The notes under the pieces are model-generated. The model saw nothing but the letters and a program-made list of their open reading frames with translations, had not been told where the DNA came from and did not search any database. This document shows, one piece after another, positions 48,330-57,625 of a stretch of 64,000 nt of DNA (its first letter is position 1; each line of letters opens with the position of its first letter). A program made the translations under genes and the position numbers. Origin of the DNA: Cystobacter ferrugineus (GTDB lineage Bacteria; Myxococcota; Myxococcia; Myxococcales; Myxococcaceae); assembly GCF_001887355.1 (NCBI RefSeq), contig NZ_MPIN01000016.1:62842-126841 (forward strand), in the 5' to 3' direction.

Positions 48330-49234
48330 ATGGCAAGAAACGTTCGTTATCTGGTGTACGCGCTCACGTTCGCGGGAGCGCTGGCGTGTGGAGAGCCCGA
48401 AACGCGCACGCCCCTCGACCTGTCCAAGCCTGGCGACACCCTGCTCGGCTTCGTGAAGACGCGCGGCTCGCTCGATCCCGAGCGGGAGGTGGTCTTCTAC
48501 TGGACCGGCTTCATCTACTCGTCCGTCCAGGAGAGCAGTCTCCCCGTCACGCAGAGCAACAAGGTGCTCTTCAAGTTCGAGGGCTACAACATCACACGCT
48601 TCCAGAAGACGGAGGAGGGCTACCAGCAGCTCAGCCGCGAGGCCTCCTTCTACGAAGACCCCACCCCGGGGGAGATCCTCGAGTGCTGGAGCAACCCGCT
48701 CAACGGCAGGTCCGTGTCCGTCGTCCACGTGTGGAACGACCCCGTCAACAACCGCTTCGGTGAGAAGGAGACGTCCCTGCTGGCGCACACCGAGGATGGG
48801 GATCGCGTCGTCTACAGCACCGACATCCTCCTGGCCTACCCCTCGCCGCTGCCAGTGGCGAAGTACCCGGACTACTCAGGCAGCAACCCCTACCAGGCCG
48901 CCGAGCTCTTCAATTTCTACGTCTCGCGCGCCGCGCTGGAGGACTCGAGGCTCGACACCGTCCCCGCGACATCTCCTGGACGCGCGGGGGCCCCTACCTT
49001 CCCTGGATGCAGATGGGCTCCCAACCGGGCCAGCTCATCTACCAGACACATGGCCGCAAGCTGATGGGCGGCTGGGCCGAACTGCCTCAGCACCTCCGGG
49101 ATTACGTCACCCGCTCCTTCCCCGAGTACCAACACGCCCCCACCGAGTGGCCCGCGGGCCAGGGCAACGCCACGAGCTGGCGCTACTTCAAGCAACTCGT
49201 GGACAGCGGGCAGTACAAACCCTCCTGTCCGTGA
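48330..49234 (+). pseudogene. DUF1838 family lipoprotein, disrupted by a frameshift
   Basis: The first part (48330 to about 48962) encodes a signal peptide with lipobox LACG and the N-terminal DUF1838 domain (DPEREVVFYWTGFIYSSV). Near the C4 run at 48962-48965 the frame shifts, and the domain continues in another frame (RDISWTRGGPYLPWMQMGS, then PGQLIYQTHGRKLMGGWAEL and ATSWRYFKQLVDSGQ) to a stop at 49234. One extra C would restore a protein of about 301 residues. A recent null mutation and a homopolymer sequencing error are both possible. It lies outside the NRPS operon, 32 bases after the UPRT stop. Confidence 0.65.
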
Positions 49235-49253
49235 ATCCCAAGGTGGGGGTGCC

Positions 49254-50630
49254 TCAACTCGCGGCGGCGAAGCCCCCGTGGAACGTCACGGGGATGGGGT
49301 GGTCGAAGTGCACGGTCGCCACGGGACCGTCCTCGAGGTGCTGTCCGTCCAGGACGGCGACATAGGAGTGGTCGCTCGCCGCGTCGTAGACGAGGTCGAG
49401 CACGAAGGCGTCATCCTCCGCCTCGCCGCGCGGCACGAGCACGGGCTCGCTCGGCACATGCCCGGCCGGCACGGCCCACTCCGCGCCGCTCCCGCCGTCG
49501 AGCGAGATGCGCGTAATCCCCGGGTACTTCCGGTCCGCGCCCTGGCGCTCGGTCTGCGCGAAGAGGGTGCCGTAACGCCCCCCGTGCACCCGCGGGTGCA
49601 GCTGCGGGAACTCACAGGGGACGTCGAAGACCTTCGTCTCACGCACCTTCCCGGTCTTCAGCTCCAGGTGCAGGCGCGTCAGCAGCGGGGGCGCTCCCTT
49701 CTCCTCGACCTCGCCGATGCCGTCGAGCGTGAACTCCGGGTAGCGGCACAGGTCGATGCACGGCCCGCCTTCCTCCTCGAAGGCATTGGCGAAGTGCCAG
49801 GTCCAGAAGGCATCGAGCTCGAAGGTGCGTGGCCTCTGGATGTCGTCCAGTGGGACGACGATGAGCCGCGCGCCGAGCTCCGGCTTCCACTGGAAGAGCT
49901 TCGTGAAGTCGGCCAGGCCCATCATCGCGCGCAGGAGATTGAGCTTCACCGGCCCCAGGAAGAGGATGAGGTGCCGCTCGGTCGCGATGAAATCGTGCAG
50001 CATGGCCTGCCAGGGCGCCTCGACCGTGCCGAGCTTCGAGGGAGTTCCCTCGTCCGGCAGCGCGTAGAGGTCGATGAGCATCTTCGGGCCGTAGCGCACG
50101 CCGAAGTTGAAGGTCGTCCGCAGCGAGGCGACGCGGTGCGGGTGCGCGGAGAAGGCGCCCGACACCACGCCCAGGTCCGTGGCCTCGAGCGTGTCCAGCG
50201 TGCCCGGGTCCATCTCCTGCAACAGTCCCCCCTCCATCAGCGCGAAGAGCCGGTCCTGCCACAAGAAGGTCGAGGTGTTCCCCGTCGTCTTCGCCGTACC
50301 GCCGCGCGCGGCGCGCATGCGGTCCAGCCACGAGGCCGCCGAGTTGAAGAGAAACCGCCCCGCCTTCTCCTCCGCGCGGTAGCCGGCGCTCTCGACGATA
50401 CGGCAGGCGCCCCGCGCGCCACGGCCATCGAAACGCACCGCCGTGATCGCCCCGTCCGCCTCGAACGCATGCGAGAGGCTCGCGCCGAAGCGCTCGAAGA
50501 GGCCCGGTCCCGCTCGGAAGAGCGTGCCCCGGAGCGGCTCGGGAAGCCGCCCCTCGACCCGCAACGGCTCGAAGCCGTGGGGCCGCGAGAGGGACCGCAG
50601 CAGAGGACTCACGGCGTTCTGGCTGCTCAT
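49254..50630 (-). CDS. Carotenoid oxygenase family protein
   Basis: 458-residue carotenoid cleavage oxygenase, a seven-bladed propeller enzyme with non-heme iron held by four histidines. All four candidate ligands are visible: SAHPHRVAS, MLHDFIAT, WTWHFANAFEEEG and the C-terminal PVTFHGGF. The N-terminal GTLFRAGPGLFERFG is also typical. It oxidatively cleaves a carotenoid or similar polyene to aldehydes. ATG 50630 has GAGGAG 8 bases upstream. It is divergent from a TetR gene with a palindromic operator in between. Confidence 0.92.
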   Translation of the reverse strand: MSSQNAVSPLLRSLSRPHGFEPLRVEGRLPEPLRGTLFRAGPGLFERFGASLSHAFEADGAITAVRFDGRGARGACRIVESAGYRAEEKAGRFLFNSAASWLDRMRAARGGTAKTTGNTSTFLWQDRLFALMEGGLLQEMDPGTLDTLEATDLGVVSGAFSAHPHRVASLRTTFNFGVRYGPKMLIDLYALPDEGTPSKLGTVEAPWQAMLHDFIATERHLILFLGPVKLNLLRAMMGLADFTKLFQWKPELGARLIVVPLDDIQRPRTFELDAFWTWHFANAFEEEGGPCIDLCRYPEFTLDGIGEVEEKGAPPLLTRLHLELKTGKVRETKVFDVPCEFPQLHPRVHGGRYGTLFAQTERQGADRKYPGITRISLDGGSGAEWAVPAGHVPSEPVLVPRGEAEDDAFVLDLVYDAASDHSYVAVLDGQHLEDGPVATVHFDHPIPVTFHGGFAAAS

Positions 50631-50670
50631 CGACACTGCTCCTCGGAAGGGTGGACCCGCGACTGGAGAG

Positions 50671-50695
50671 AAAGTAAGTGAGTCTTACTTACTTT
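50671..50695. promoter_or_regulatory. TetR-type operator between carotenoid oxygenase and its regulator
   Basis: AAAGTAAG (50671-50678) and CTTACTTT (50688-50695) form a perfect 8-bp inverted repeat with a 9-base spacer, an AT-rich island between divergent start codons. Its place and size fit a TetR operator that controls both genes. Confidence 0.7.
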
Positions 50696-50731
50696 TCAAT
50701 GGACTTCGTTTCCAGTCCAATCTGGTGCCAC

Positions 50732-51385
50732 ATGACTCGAAAGACGCCCACGCGCCGCTACCACCATGGGGACCTCAAGCGCGCCCTGCTGGAGGCGAGC
50801 ATCGAGCTCATCCGCGAGGACGGTGTGGACGCGCTCACCATGGCCGAGGTCGGCCGCCGCGTCGGCGTGTCCTCCGCCGCTCCCTACAAGCACTTCGAGG
50901 ATCGCCAGGCGCTGTTGCGCGCGCTCGCCGCGGAGGGCAACCGGCGGCTCGGCGAGGCGATCGTCGCGGCAACACAGGGGAGCACCGATCCGCGCGAGGT
51001 CTTCCGGCTCTCGGGCGTGGCCTACATCCGCTGGGCGGCGGAGAACCCGGCCCTCTACCGCATCGCGACGGATCCCGCGCACATCGACTACACGTCGACG
51101 TCTCATGAAGTCGATGCCCCGGAGGCCCTCAAGGGCTCCATGGAGACGTTCTGGCCGGAGCTGGCGGCCCTGGTGCGCTCGGGCGCCGCCCTCCCCGCCT
51201 CCCATGCCCTGGTGCAACAACTGCAAGGCCGCGCCCTGGCTCAAGGCGTGGCCAGCCTCTTCGTCAGTGGCGTCTTCGCTTCGCTCGGCATCACCACCGC
51301 GGACGCGGAGCGGATTGCCCGGGCGGTGACGGGGGAGGACGTCCCAGCCATGCCGCGCCGGAGCCATCCCTCGCGCTCCCGCTGA
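50732..51385 (+). CDS. TetR/AcrR family transcriptional regulator
   Basis: 217-residue regulator. The N-terminal HTH is YHHGDLKRALLEASIELIRE, ALTMAEVGRRVGVSSAAPYKHFEDRQALLRA; the C-terminal ligand-binding domain is helical (TetR_C-like WAAENPALYRIATDP). Start ATG 50732 was chosen because the preceding in-frame residues overlap the operator. Control of the divergent carotenoid oxygenase gene is likely from the shared palindrome. Confidence 0.9.
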   Translation: MTRKTPTRRYHHGDLKRALLEASIELIREDGVDALTMAEVGRRVGVSSAAPYKHFEDRQALLRALAAEGNRRLGEAIVAATQGSTDPREVFRLSGVAYIRWAAENPALYRIATDPAHIDYTSTSHEVDAPEALKGSMETFWPELAALVRSGAALPASHALVQQLQGRALAQGVASLFVSGVFASLGITTADAERIARAVTGEDVPAMPRRSHPSRSR

Positions 51386-51480
51386 GCCCGGGACGGGTCT
51401 CTCACAACATCCCGAGGCAGGGAGAAGGTCCGACCACGGGCACGCCTCCACTCGAGGCGGCTCCTCTGGTGCATGGCGCC

Positions 51481-51510
51481 TGGGTCCACTCATGTATTAC
51501 GTTGGACCCA
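51481..51510 (+). promoter_or_regulatory. Inverted repeat 7 bases before the DUF1963 start codon
   Basis: TGGGTCCA (51481-51488) and TGGACCCA (51503-51510) form a perfect inverted repeat with a 14-base AT-rich loop. It could be an operator or a hairpin that controls translation, since it covers the position of the ribosome binding site. Confidence 0.4.
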
Positions 51511-51517
51511 AGCTCCC

Positions 51518-52345
51518 ATGACCGCTCCCCCCCAACTCTCTCCACGGTTGCGCGAGGATCTGTCGCGGCTCGCCCCTCGGGTCGCCGCCGGGGTGGCGCA
51601 GACGCTCCAGGAGAACCTGCGCCCCTGCCTCCTGGTCGAATCGGAGCGGGTCGGCCAGGCGCCACTGTACCGTGGAGCGCTCGGGCGGATGCTGGGGCTC
51701 CGGACGGACGCGCCGAGACTCGCGTTGCTCGACAGCAAGCTCGGTGGCACGCCGTACACCACGGCTCCGCTGGAGGAAGGGCGGTGGTTCCTCGGACAGC
51801 TCAACTTCGCCCAACTGCCGTCCTCGGTTCCCGGCCTCCCCCGGCAGGGACTGCTCGCCGTCGACGGCGTTCGCGGCCGCTCGGCCTTCGGGCTTTCCTT
51901 CACCGCGCGCTGGTACCCACGGCCCTCCGAGGAGGAGGCCGTCCCGGCGCGAGACGTGTCGCGGCTCGGACGCTTCGAGGCGGCGCTCCGCTTCCGCGAG
52001 AGCTGGTCCCTTCCCTGCTGGGAGGACCTCGAGGCGCTTCTGCCCGAGGAGCTCTGGTGGCTCGCCGACGACGTGGATGAGTGGCAGCGGGAGAGCGGCA
52101 TGTGTGACGAGCGCTGCCACCGGCTCGGAGGCCATCGCTCGTTCGGCCAGGACTCGCTCAGCGTCTTCGAGCCCCCCACGGGGCTGTCGAAGGACTTCCG
52201 GGAGTACGAGCAGTTGTTCCGGCTCAACTTCGACAACGCGGCCGACTTCACCTGGGGGAGCAACCAGGTCTATCTGCTCGTCCACCGTGACGACCTGGCG
52301 GCCCAGCGTTTCGATCGGCTCGCGTTCGCCGTGGCGAACGACTGA
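51518..52345 (+). CDS. DUF1963 (YwqG-like) family protein
   Basis: 275-residue protein with the YwqG pattern: WFLGQLNFAQLPSSVPGLP followed by GLLAVDGV, CHRLGGHRSFGQDSLS and LFRLNFDNAADFTWGSNQVYLLV split over the C-terminal half. The family is often used as an immunity-like or regulatory protein in toxin neighbourhoods, but its biochemical role is not defined. The ATG at 51518 lacks a strong Shine-Dalgarno and follows an inverted repeat. The HEAT-like gene starts 90 bases downstream. Confidence 0.7.
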   Translation: MTAPPQLSPRLREDLSRLAPRVAAGVAQTLQENLRPCLLVESERVGQAPLYRGALGRMLGLRTDAPRLALLDSKLGGTPYTTAPLEEGRWFLGQLNFAQLPSSVPGLPRQGLLAVDGVRGRSAFGLSFTARWYPRPSEEEAVPARDVSRLGRFEAALRFRESWSLPCWEDLEALLPEELWWLADDVDEWQRESGMCDERCHRLGGHRSFGQDSLSVFEPPTGLSKDFREYEQLFRLNFDNAADFTWGSNQVYLLVHRDDLAAQRFDRLAFAVAND

Positions 52346-52435
52346 CCTCCCGTCGCGCCCGGAATCCTCGTCAGGTTCGAGGGGGCTGGACGTCAAGGGC
52401 GGCGACCCATCGGCCCACACGGGAAGGAAGGACGC

Positions 52436-55400
52436 TTGCGAGTACCCACGCGCACCGCACTGCTGGAGGAGTTGGATTCGCTGGGACACAGGGCGCGCCT
52501 CGAGCGCGTGGCAACCCTGGGCCGTCAGGCCCGGGGGGCTCCAGCCCTTCTGGCCCTGATGGCGGAGTTGGTGGCCGGAGATGCCCACGAAGCAACCCTC
52601 GCGGTGGTGATGGCCCAGGCCTCCCGGGACGAGCCCACGGTGCTCCGAGCGCTCACCCATCCTTCTCGAATGGTGCGAGGACACGCCGCCTCCTTCGCCG
52701 CGGCCACTCTCGGGGACGAGACCCTGCTCCAGGTGCTTCCCGAGCTGGCCTCCGTGACACGACGCCGGGTGCTCAAGGGGTTGGGGCTCGCCAGGAGAAC
52801 GGAGCTCGCGGCCCGGCTCCTCCCGCGCGTCCGCGCGCACCATGGCGATGCCGAGGCGGCGCTCCTGCTGACGGCCCTGGACGCGGAGGAGGTGCGACGC
52901 CTGCTGCCCGAGCTCGCCCATGCGCTGCACGCCTGGGCCACGTTGGTGCACCGCCATCCGGACGTGGTGTTGGACTTCCTCCGGGCCCGCATCACCGAGG
53001 CTCCCGTGGGTGCGCGCCCGGGTCTCATCTCCACCTGGCGCCTGCCCCTGGCCGAGCTGCTCCACCTCCGGAGCGACGCCGTGCTCGCCCTCGTGCGTGA
53101 CCACGGCACTCCTGGCTCGGTGCCCGCCCTGGTGAAGCAGGAACTGTCCCTGCTCTCGCGGAAACACCCCGAGCAGGTCTTCCAACTCCTGACCCAACCC
53201 ACCGCGCGGGGCGAGCTGCTCCACCTCGTCGCGTACCCGGGCAATACCCGTGCCCTGGTGAACCAACTCTCCTCCGAGCAACACCAGGGTCTCGCGCGTG
53301 TCCTGGCGGCTCACCCGCACTATCTCGCCCTGTTCCTGAAGAAGGTGGCCCCCTCCAAGCGAGCCGCCCTCTACACCCATGCCTTCGCTGGCGCCCCTCC
53401 CACCGCGCTGGACGAGTCGCTCTTCTCCCTGCTGCCCCACGCCTTGCGTGACTCCGAGGCGGTGCGGCTGCTCGATCGGCCCGAGGCGCGGGAGGAGCGC
53501 TCCCTGCGGCTCTCCCTCCTGGCCTTCCGCACCATCGAGCACTCGCGCGAGCCGCTGAAGGAAGCCGCCTTCGCCCACAAGGCCGAGGGTCGGGCACGGG
53601 CGCTCCAGCTCCTGGTCCGCAGCACCGGCCTGTCACGCCGGGGACTGACGGAGACGCTCACGCACCTCGCCTGCCTGAAGAACGAGCAGGATCCGGTCCG
53701 GGGCCCGGTCCTCCAGGAGCTCTCGCGGGTGCCGGCCTCGCTCTTCACCTCCGAGCACGTTCCCCATCTGGAAGCGCTGGTGACGGACGTCTTCCAGGCA
53801 CGCGATACCTCGGACTCCACCTGGTCCGCGCTGAAGGCGCTGATCTTCGGGCTCCTGCGCGCCCACGTCACCGAGCCCCACTCCCCCGTCTTCCGGTTCG
53901 CCCTGAAGGGAGTGGAGCGGATTCACATGCAGTGGGGTATCGGCGTCATCCCCAATCTCCACGGCCTGCCTCGCGGCGCCGAGCACGTCATCGTGGCCGG
54001 ACTGCTCCCCTGGCTCCGCGCCATCGAGGACGAGGGAGATCGCCACATGCACACCCTCATGGTCTGCGACATGCTCGGCCTCGAGCTCACGGGCAACGTG
54101 GACATGCTCCAGCCCCTGCTCCAGACCATCACCCGGTCGGACTTCTGGAGTCACTCCGACCAGGCCATCAAATACTGGCTGGTGCCCCGCCGCTCCCGCG
54201 ATGCGCACGTGCGCGAGCTGCTGGCACGGGAGCCCTCGGCCATCACCTTGTATTGGGTGTACCAGCACCTTTCCCGGTACCGGCCGGAGATGCTGGAGCC
54301 CTACCTCGAGGGAAGACCCATCGAGGGCATTTTTGGCACCGGCAAGAGCGGCTGGACCCCCATCTTGTGGCACACGCACTCCTGGTCTCCCCGGCAGCAG
54401 GAGCGCTACCGCGACCTGCTCCTGCGCATCGCGAACGGTGAGGTGCACGGCGAGCGGAACTGGACACCGACGAGGCTCCTACGACAGTTGGTCCTTCTCC
54501 CGGTGACGACCGAGAAGCATCTCCGCCCCTTGCTCGGGAGCTCGGACGCGGCCACCGTGGAGGCCACGCTGGACGCGCTCGGCCGGTTGGATCAACCCGA
54601 GTCCGCACTCCCCCTCCTCCTGGAGCACCTGGAGGGAGACAGGGCCTGGGTCGCCATGCAAGCCGTGTCCCTGGTGATGGATCGGGTATCTCCCCGCACG
54701 CGCGCCGCCACGCTGGCCTCGTTGCTCACGCGAGACGGGCTCAAGGTGACGGTACGCAAGGAAGTGGTACGGCTGCTCGGCAGCGCGCGGGATGGGCCGT
54801 CCCTCGCCCTGCTCCACCAGCAGTGGGACTCGCCCCGGCTCCACCGGGATGTGCGGATCGCCGTGGGTTACGCCGCGCGCAAGCTGCTGGAGACGTCGGA
54901 CTCCGCCTGGGAGATGGTGGAGACCCTGGCCCGGAGTCCGGACGAGTACGTGGCCGGGAGCGTCCTCGACCAGCGCCCCGAGTTGCTCCCCGCCCGACTC
55001 CGCCCTCGCTATGCCGGAATCGTCCTCCAACTGGCCAGGCACCCGGATGTGGACGTGCGACGCAACGCCCTTCAGGCGCTGACCGCGTGGGCCCCAGGCT
55101 TCGAGGAGCAGGTGGCCCAGCTCACAGCGGCGTACCTCCAGGATCTCTCCGTCCGCGCCGGGTGGCGAGATGCCGTCAAGGTGCTGGTGTCGGTGACGCG
55201 CGACGGGACTGGCTTCGAGCAGGTGGAGGCCTGCGCGGCGGCGCTCGCCTCCGCTCCCGCCCCCGAAGAGCAGGACGAAGAGCCCATGAGGGATCTGCCC
55301 GCGCGCCTGCGCCTCAATGCACTCATCCGTGCACTGCTGGACCAGCCGCGCCCGGTGCTGCTGCGCCTGCGCCCGCATCTCGCCCGGCTGGCACGCGTGC

Positions 55401-55777
55401 TCGCCTCGGACCTGTCGTTGTGGCCTCTGGCTGCCCGGCTTCGAGTCCACCCCCTGGGCTGGGACGACGCGGCCGCGGTCGCGGATGTGGTGCTCGGGCT
55501 CATGGCGGAGACGCGCGAGGATCCGCTCTTCGCCCAGATGCTGGCTTCCACGGTATCCGCCTCGGTGGAGTCCGCGGGTGATGAGTGCCCACCGGAGCTC
55601 CTGCTGGACGTGGCGAGCCGGTTACTGGCCGAGGCCCCGCTCGTGGCGCTGGCGCTCGTCCATGTCGCGGGGAGGCGCCTGCACTGGCGGGCGGATGCAG
55701 TCCGGCTCCTGCGAGCCCTGCAACAGCATCCGCGCCCTTCCGTCCGCGCGCACGCGCATAGCAGCTTGGCGGAATAG
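52436..55777 (+). CDS. Large HEAT-like repeat protein
   Basis: 1113-residue all-helical protein with no membrane segment. Repeats such as VLRALTHPSRMVRGHAASFAAATL, ATVEATLDALGRLDQPESALPLL and DVDVRRNALQALTAWAPGFEEQV (positions only partly given) show HEAT-like pairing. A TTG start is inferred from the RBS GGAAGGAAGGA; the next residues RVPTRTALLEELDSLG begin a helix. It is a probable scaffold or nucleic-acid-associated protein. Its function is unknown. It is codirectional with the DUF1963 gene. Confidence 0.7.
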   Translation: MRVPTRTALLEELDSLGHRARLERVATLGRQARGAPALLALMAELVAGDAHEATLAVVMAQASRDEPTVLRALTHPSRMVRGHAASFAAATLGDETLLQVLPELASVTRRRVLKGLGLARRTELAARLLPRVRAHHGDAEAALLLTALDAEEVRRLLPELAHALHAWATLVHRHPDVVLDFLRARITEAPVGARPGLISTWRLPLAELLHLRSDAVLALVRDHGTPGSVPALVKQELSLLSRKHPEQVFQLLTQPTARGELLHLVAYPGNTRALVNQLSSEQHQGLARVLAAHPHYLALFLKKVAPSKRAALYTHAFAGAPPTALDESLFSLLPHALRDSEAVRLLDRPEAREERSLRLSLLAFRTIEHSREPLKEAAFAHKAEGRARALQLLVRSTGLSRRGLTETLTHLACLKNEQDPVRGPVLQELSRVPASLFTSEHVPHLEALVTDVFQARDTSDSTWSALKALIFGLLRAHVTEPHSPVFRFALKGVERIHMQWGIGVIPNLHGLPRGAEHVIVAGLLPWLRAIEDEGDRHMHTLMVCDMLGLELTGNVDMLQPLLQTITRSDFWSHSDQAIKYWLVPRRSRDAHVRELLAREPSAITLYWVYQHLSRYRPEMLEPYLEGRPIEGIFGTGKSGWTPILWHTHSWSPRQQERYRDLLLRIANGEVHGERNWTPTRLLRQLVLLPVTTEKHLRPLLGSSDAATVEATLDALGRLDQPESALPLLLEHLEGDRAWVAMQAVSLVMDRVSPRTRAATLASLLTRDGLKVTVRKEVVRLLGSARDGPSLALLHQQWDSPRLHRDVRIAVGYAARKLLETSDSAWEMVETLARSPDEYVAGSVLDQRPELLPARLRPRYAGIVLQLARHPDVDVRRNALQALTAWAPGFEEQVAQLTAAYLQDLSVRAGWRDAVKVLVSVTRDGTGFEQVEACAAALASAPAPEEQDEEPMRDLPARLRLNALIRALLDQPRPVLLRLRPHLARLARVLASDLSLWPLAARLRVHPLGWDDAAAVADVVLGLMAETREDPLFAQMLASTVSASVESAGDECPPELLLDVASRLLAEAPLVALALVHVAGRRLHWRADAVRLLRALQQHPRPSVRAHAHSSLAE

Positions 55778-55853
55778 AGGCCGTGTTGAGGGTGAGAGCT
55801 GGGCGAGGACCGTGAGTGCAGGCGCCGTTCTCCGCACGACAGCGCCTCGAGGG

Positions 55854-57410
55854 TCACCCTACCGGTGGGGGCAGTGGACCCAGAGCTGCCTCAACGGCCA
55901 TGCCGAGCGCCAGAAGGCGAGTGTCGTCGCCGGGTACGGCATCGAGTTCGATACCGACGGGCAGGCCGGCGGCGGTCATTCCAGCCGGGATGCTGAGCCC
56001 CGGCGCCTGCAGTACCGGCGAAATCTGCGTGTTGCGGATCAGGGTGAAGACCTCGAGCACCTGTCTGCCGTTCAGTTCGATGGTGTCGCCAGGCGCGTCG
56101 CCCGCGGTGCGTATCGGGGTCGCCGGCACCGGCACGGTCGGATACAAGATGGCAACGACGTTGGCGTGGCGTAACACCTCCGTGTAGCGCGCAACCAGTT
56201 CGGGACGCGCTCGGTTCCGCACGAAGAATACGGTCTCCGCGGGAACCTGCACGGGAAGATACGTTTCGAACAGAGCCCTGACATCCTTGCTCACAATGCC
56301 GTTCATCACCTGTTGCATCGTGATGCCTGGCGCGTAGGCGGCAAGGAACGTTTGGAGATCCTTGCCATAGCCGATCTCGACAAACGTGCCGAACAGGTCC
56401 AACGCGCTCCGCACCACCTCGGTCAGATCCACCTCGACAAATTCCACGCCGGCATCGCGCAAACGTGTCACCGCGCCTCTGGTCACAGCCGCGACGCTTG
56501 GATCGAGATCTTCCCAGAAATACCCACGGGGCAGGCCGATGCGCACCCGAGAGAGAGACGCTCGCCTGGGGCGAACGGCGCCGGTGACGGCCTGCGTCAG
56601 CAGTGCCAGGTCTCCTACACTGCGGGCGATGGGACCCACGGTATCCAGATCGTTCGACAGAGGGACGACACCGGCGTCAGGCCAGCGCATGTGTGCCGAC
56701 GCGGTGGGCCGCAGTCCGCAGATTCCACAGAGTGCGGCTGGCATGCGCACCGAGCCGGCGGTGTCCGTGCCAAGCCCCGCCGGTACGAAGCGCGCCGCGA
56801 CCGCCGCCGCCGTGCCGCCGCTCGAGCCGCCGGGAATGCGCGTACGATCATAAGGATTGCGAACGGCGCCGAATGCCGCGTTGTTGGACGAGCCCCCAGC
56901 GGCCAGCTCGTGCATGTTGGCCTTCGCGAAGAGCAATGCGTCCTGGGCGAAGAGCGCGTCCATGACCGGGGCATTCCGACGCGGCACGTATCTGCGCAAT
57001 GTCGGCGTGCCGGCCGTGGTTGGAATGCCGGCGACATCGATGTTGTCCTTTACCATCAGCGGCACGCCAGCAAGCAACCCCAGTGCCTGACCTCGCGCGC
57101 GCTTCCGGTCGATCGCATGCGCGCTCTCGAGCAACCGTTCGGAGTCCATCCAAAGCACGGTGTTGAGATTGGCTCGCGCCCGGTAGGCACGCAAGAGTGC
57201 ACCCGCATAACTCTCGGCGCTCATCTCGCCTTCGCGGATGCGGCGTGCGGCCTCGGCCGCGCTGAGCTGCGTGGCGCCCATCGCGGCGTCTGGCTCTTCG
57301 CCCGTGTAGCAGGCGTGAAGCAACCCGGTGACGGCGCCCATCGCTCCGAGCGTGCCCAGCCTCGCGAGGAATTCACGTCGGCACGAGCCGCTTCTTGTCT
57401 CGTCTTGCAA
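55854..57410 (-). CDS. Amidase-signature family protein with Tat-like signal
   Basis: 518-residue amidase. The Ser-Ser-Lys triad motifs are present: LMVKDNIDVAGIPTTAGT (Lys), PGGSSGGTAAAVAA and GLGTDTAGSVRMPAAL (two Ser). The N-terminus CRREFLARLGTLGAMGAVTG resembles a Tat signal, so a periplasmic or secreted place is likely. I inferred a TTG start at 57410 with GGGGG close upstream because no suitable ATG lies nearby. Its base composition is visibly less GC-rich than its neighbours, which may point to transfer. Substrate unknown. Confidence 0.75.
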   Translation of the reverse strand: MQDETRSGSCRREFLARLGTLGAMGAVTGLLHACYTGEEPDAAMGATQLSAAEAARRIREGEMSAESYAGALLRAYRARANLNTVLWMDSERLLESAHAIDRKRARGQALGLLAGVPLMVKDNIDVAGIPTTAGTPTLRRYVPRRNAPVMDALFAQDALLFAKANMHELAAGGSSNNAAFGAVRNPYDRTRIPGGSSGGTAAAVAARFVPAGLGTDTAGSVRMPAALCGICGLRPTASAHMRWPDAGVVPLSNDLDTVGPIARSVGDLALLTQAVTGAVRPRRASLSRVRIGLPRGYFWEDLDPSVAAVTRGAVTRLRDAGVEFVEVDLTEVVRSALDLFGTFVEIGYGKDLQTFLAAYAPGITMQQVMNGIVSKDVRALFETYLPVQVPAETVFFVRNRARPELVARYTEVLRHANVVAILYPTVPVPATPIRTAGDAPGDTIELNGRQVLEVFTLIRNTQISPVLQAPGLSIPAGMTAAGLPVGIELDAVPGDDTRLLALGMAVEAALGPLPPPVG

Positions 57411-57625
57411 TGCGCCCCCATGTCCGAGTTGGAGAGCATGATAGAAGACCAAGGGTGGTCCGAGCGAGACGCGCTCGGTTGGTGTTGCATGATTCTGTTT
57501 GAATTCAGGCGCCGACGCGATCCTTGAGTCCGATCTGCCGTTGAGCATGTGACTCGGAGAGCAGACCGAGACCCAGGAGTGCGGCTCGTCGCCCCGACGG
57601 GCGCGACAGCCGCCGACGGTGCCGA

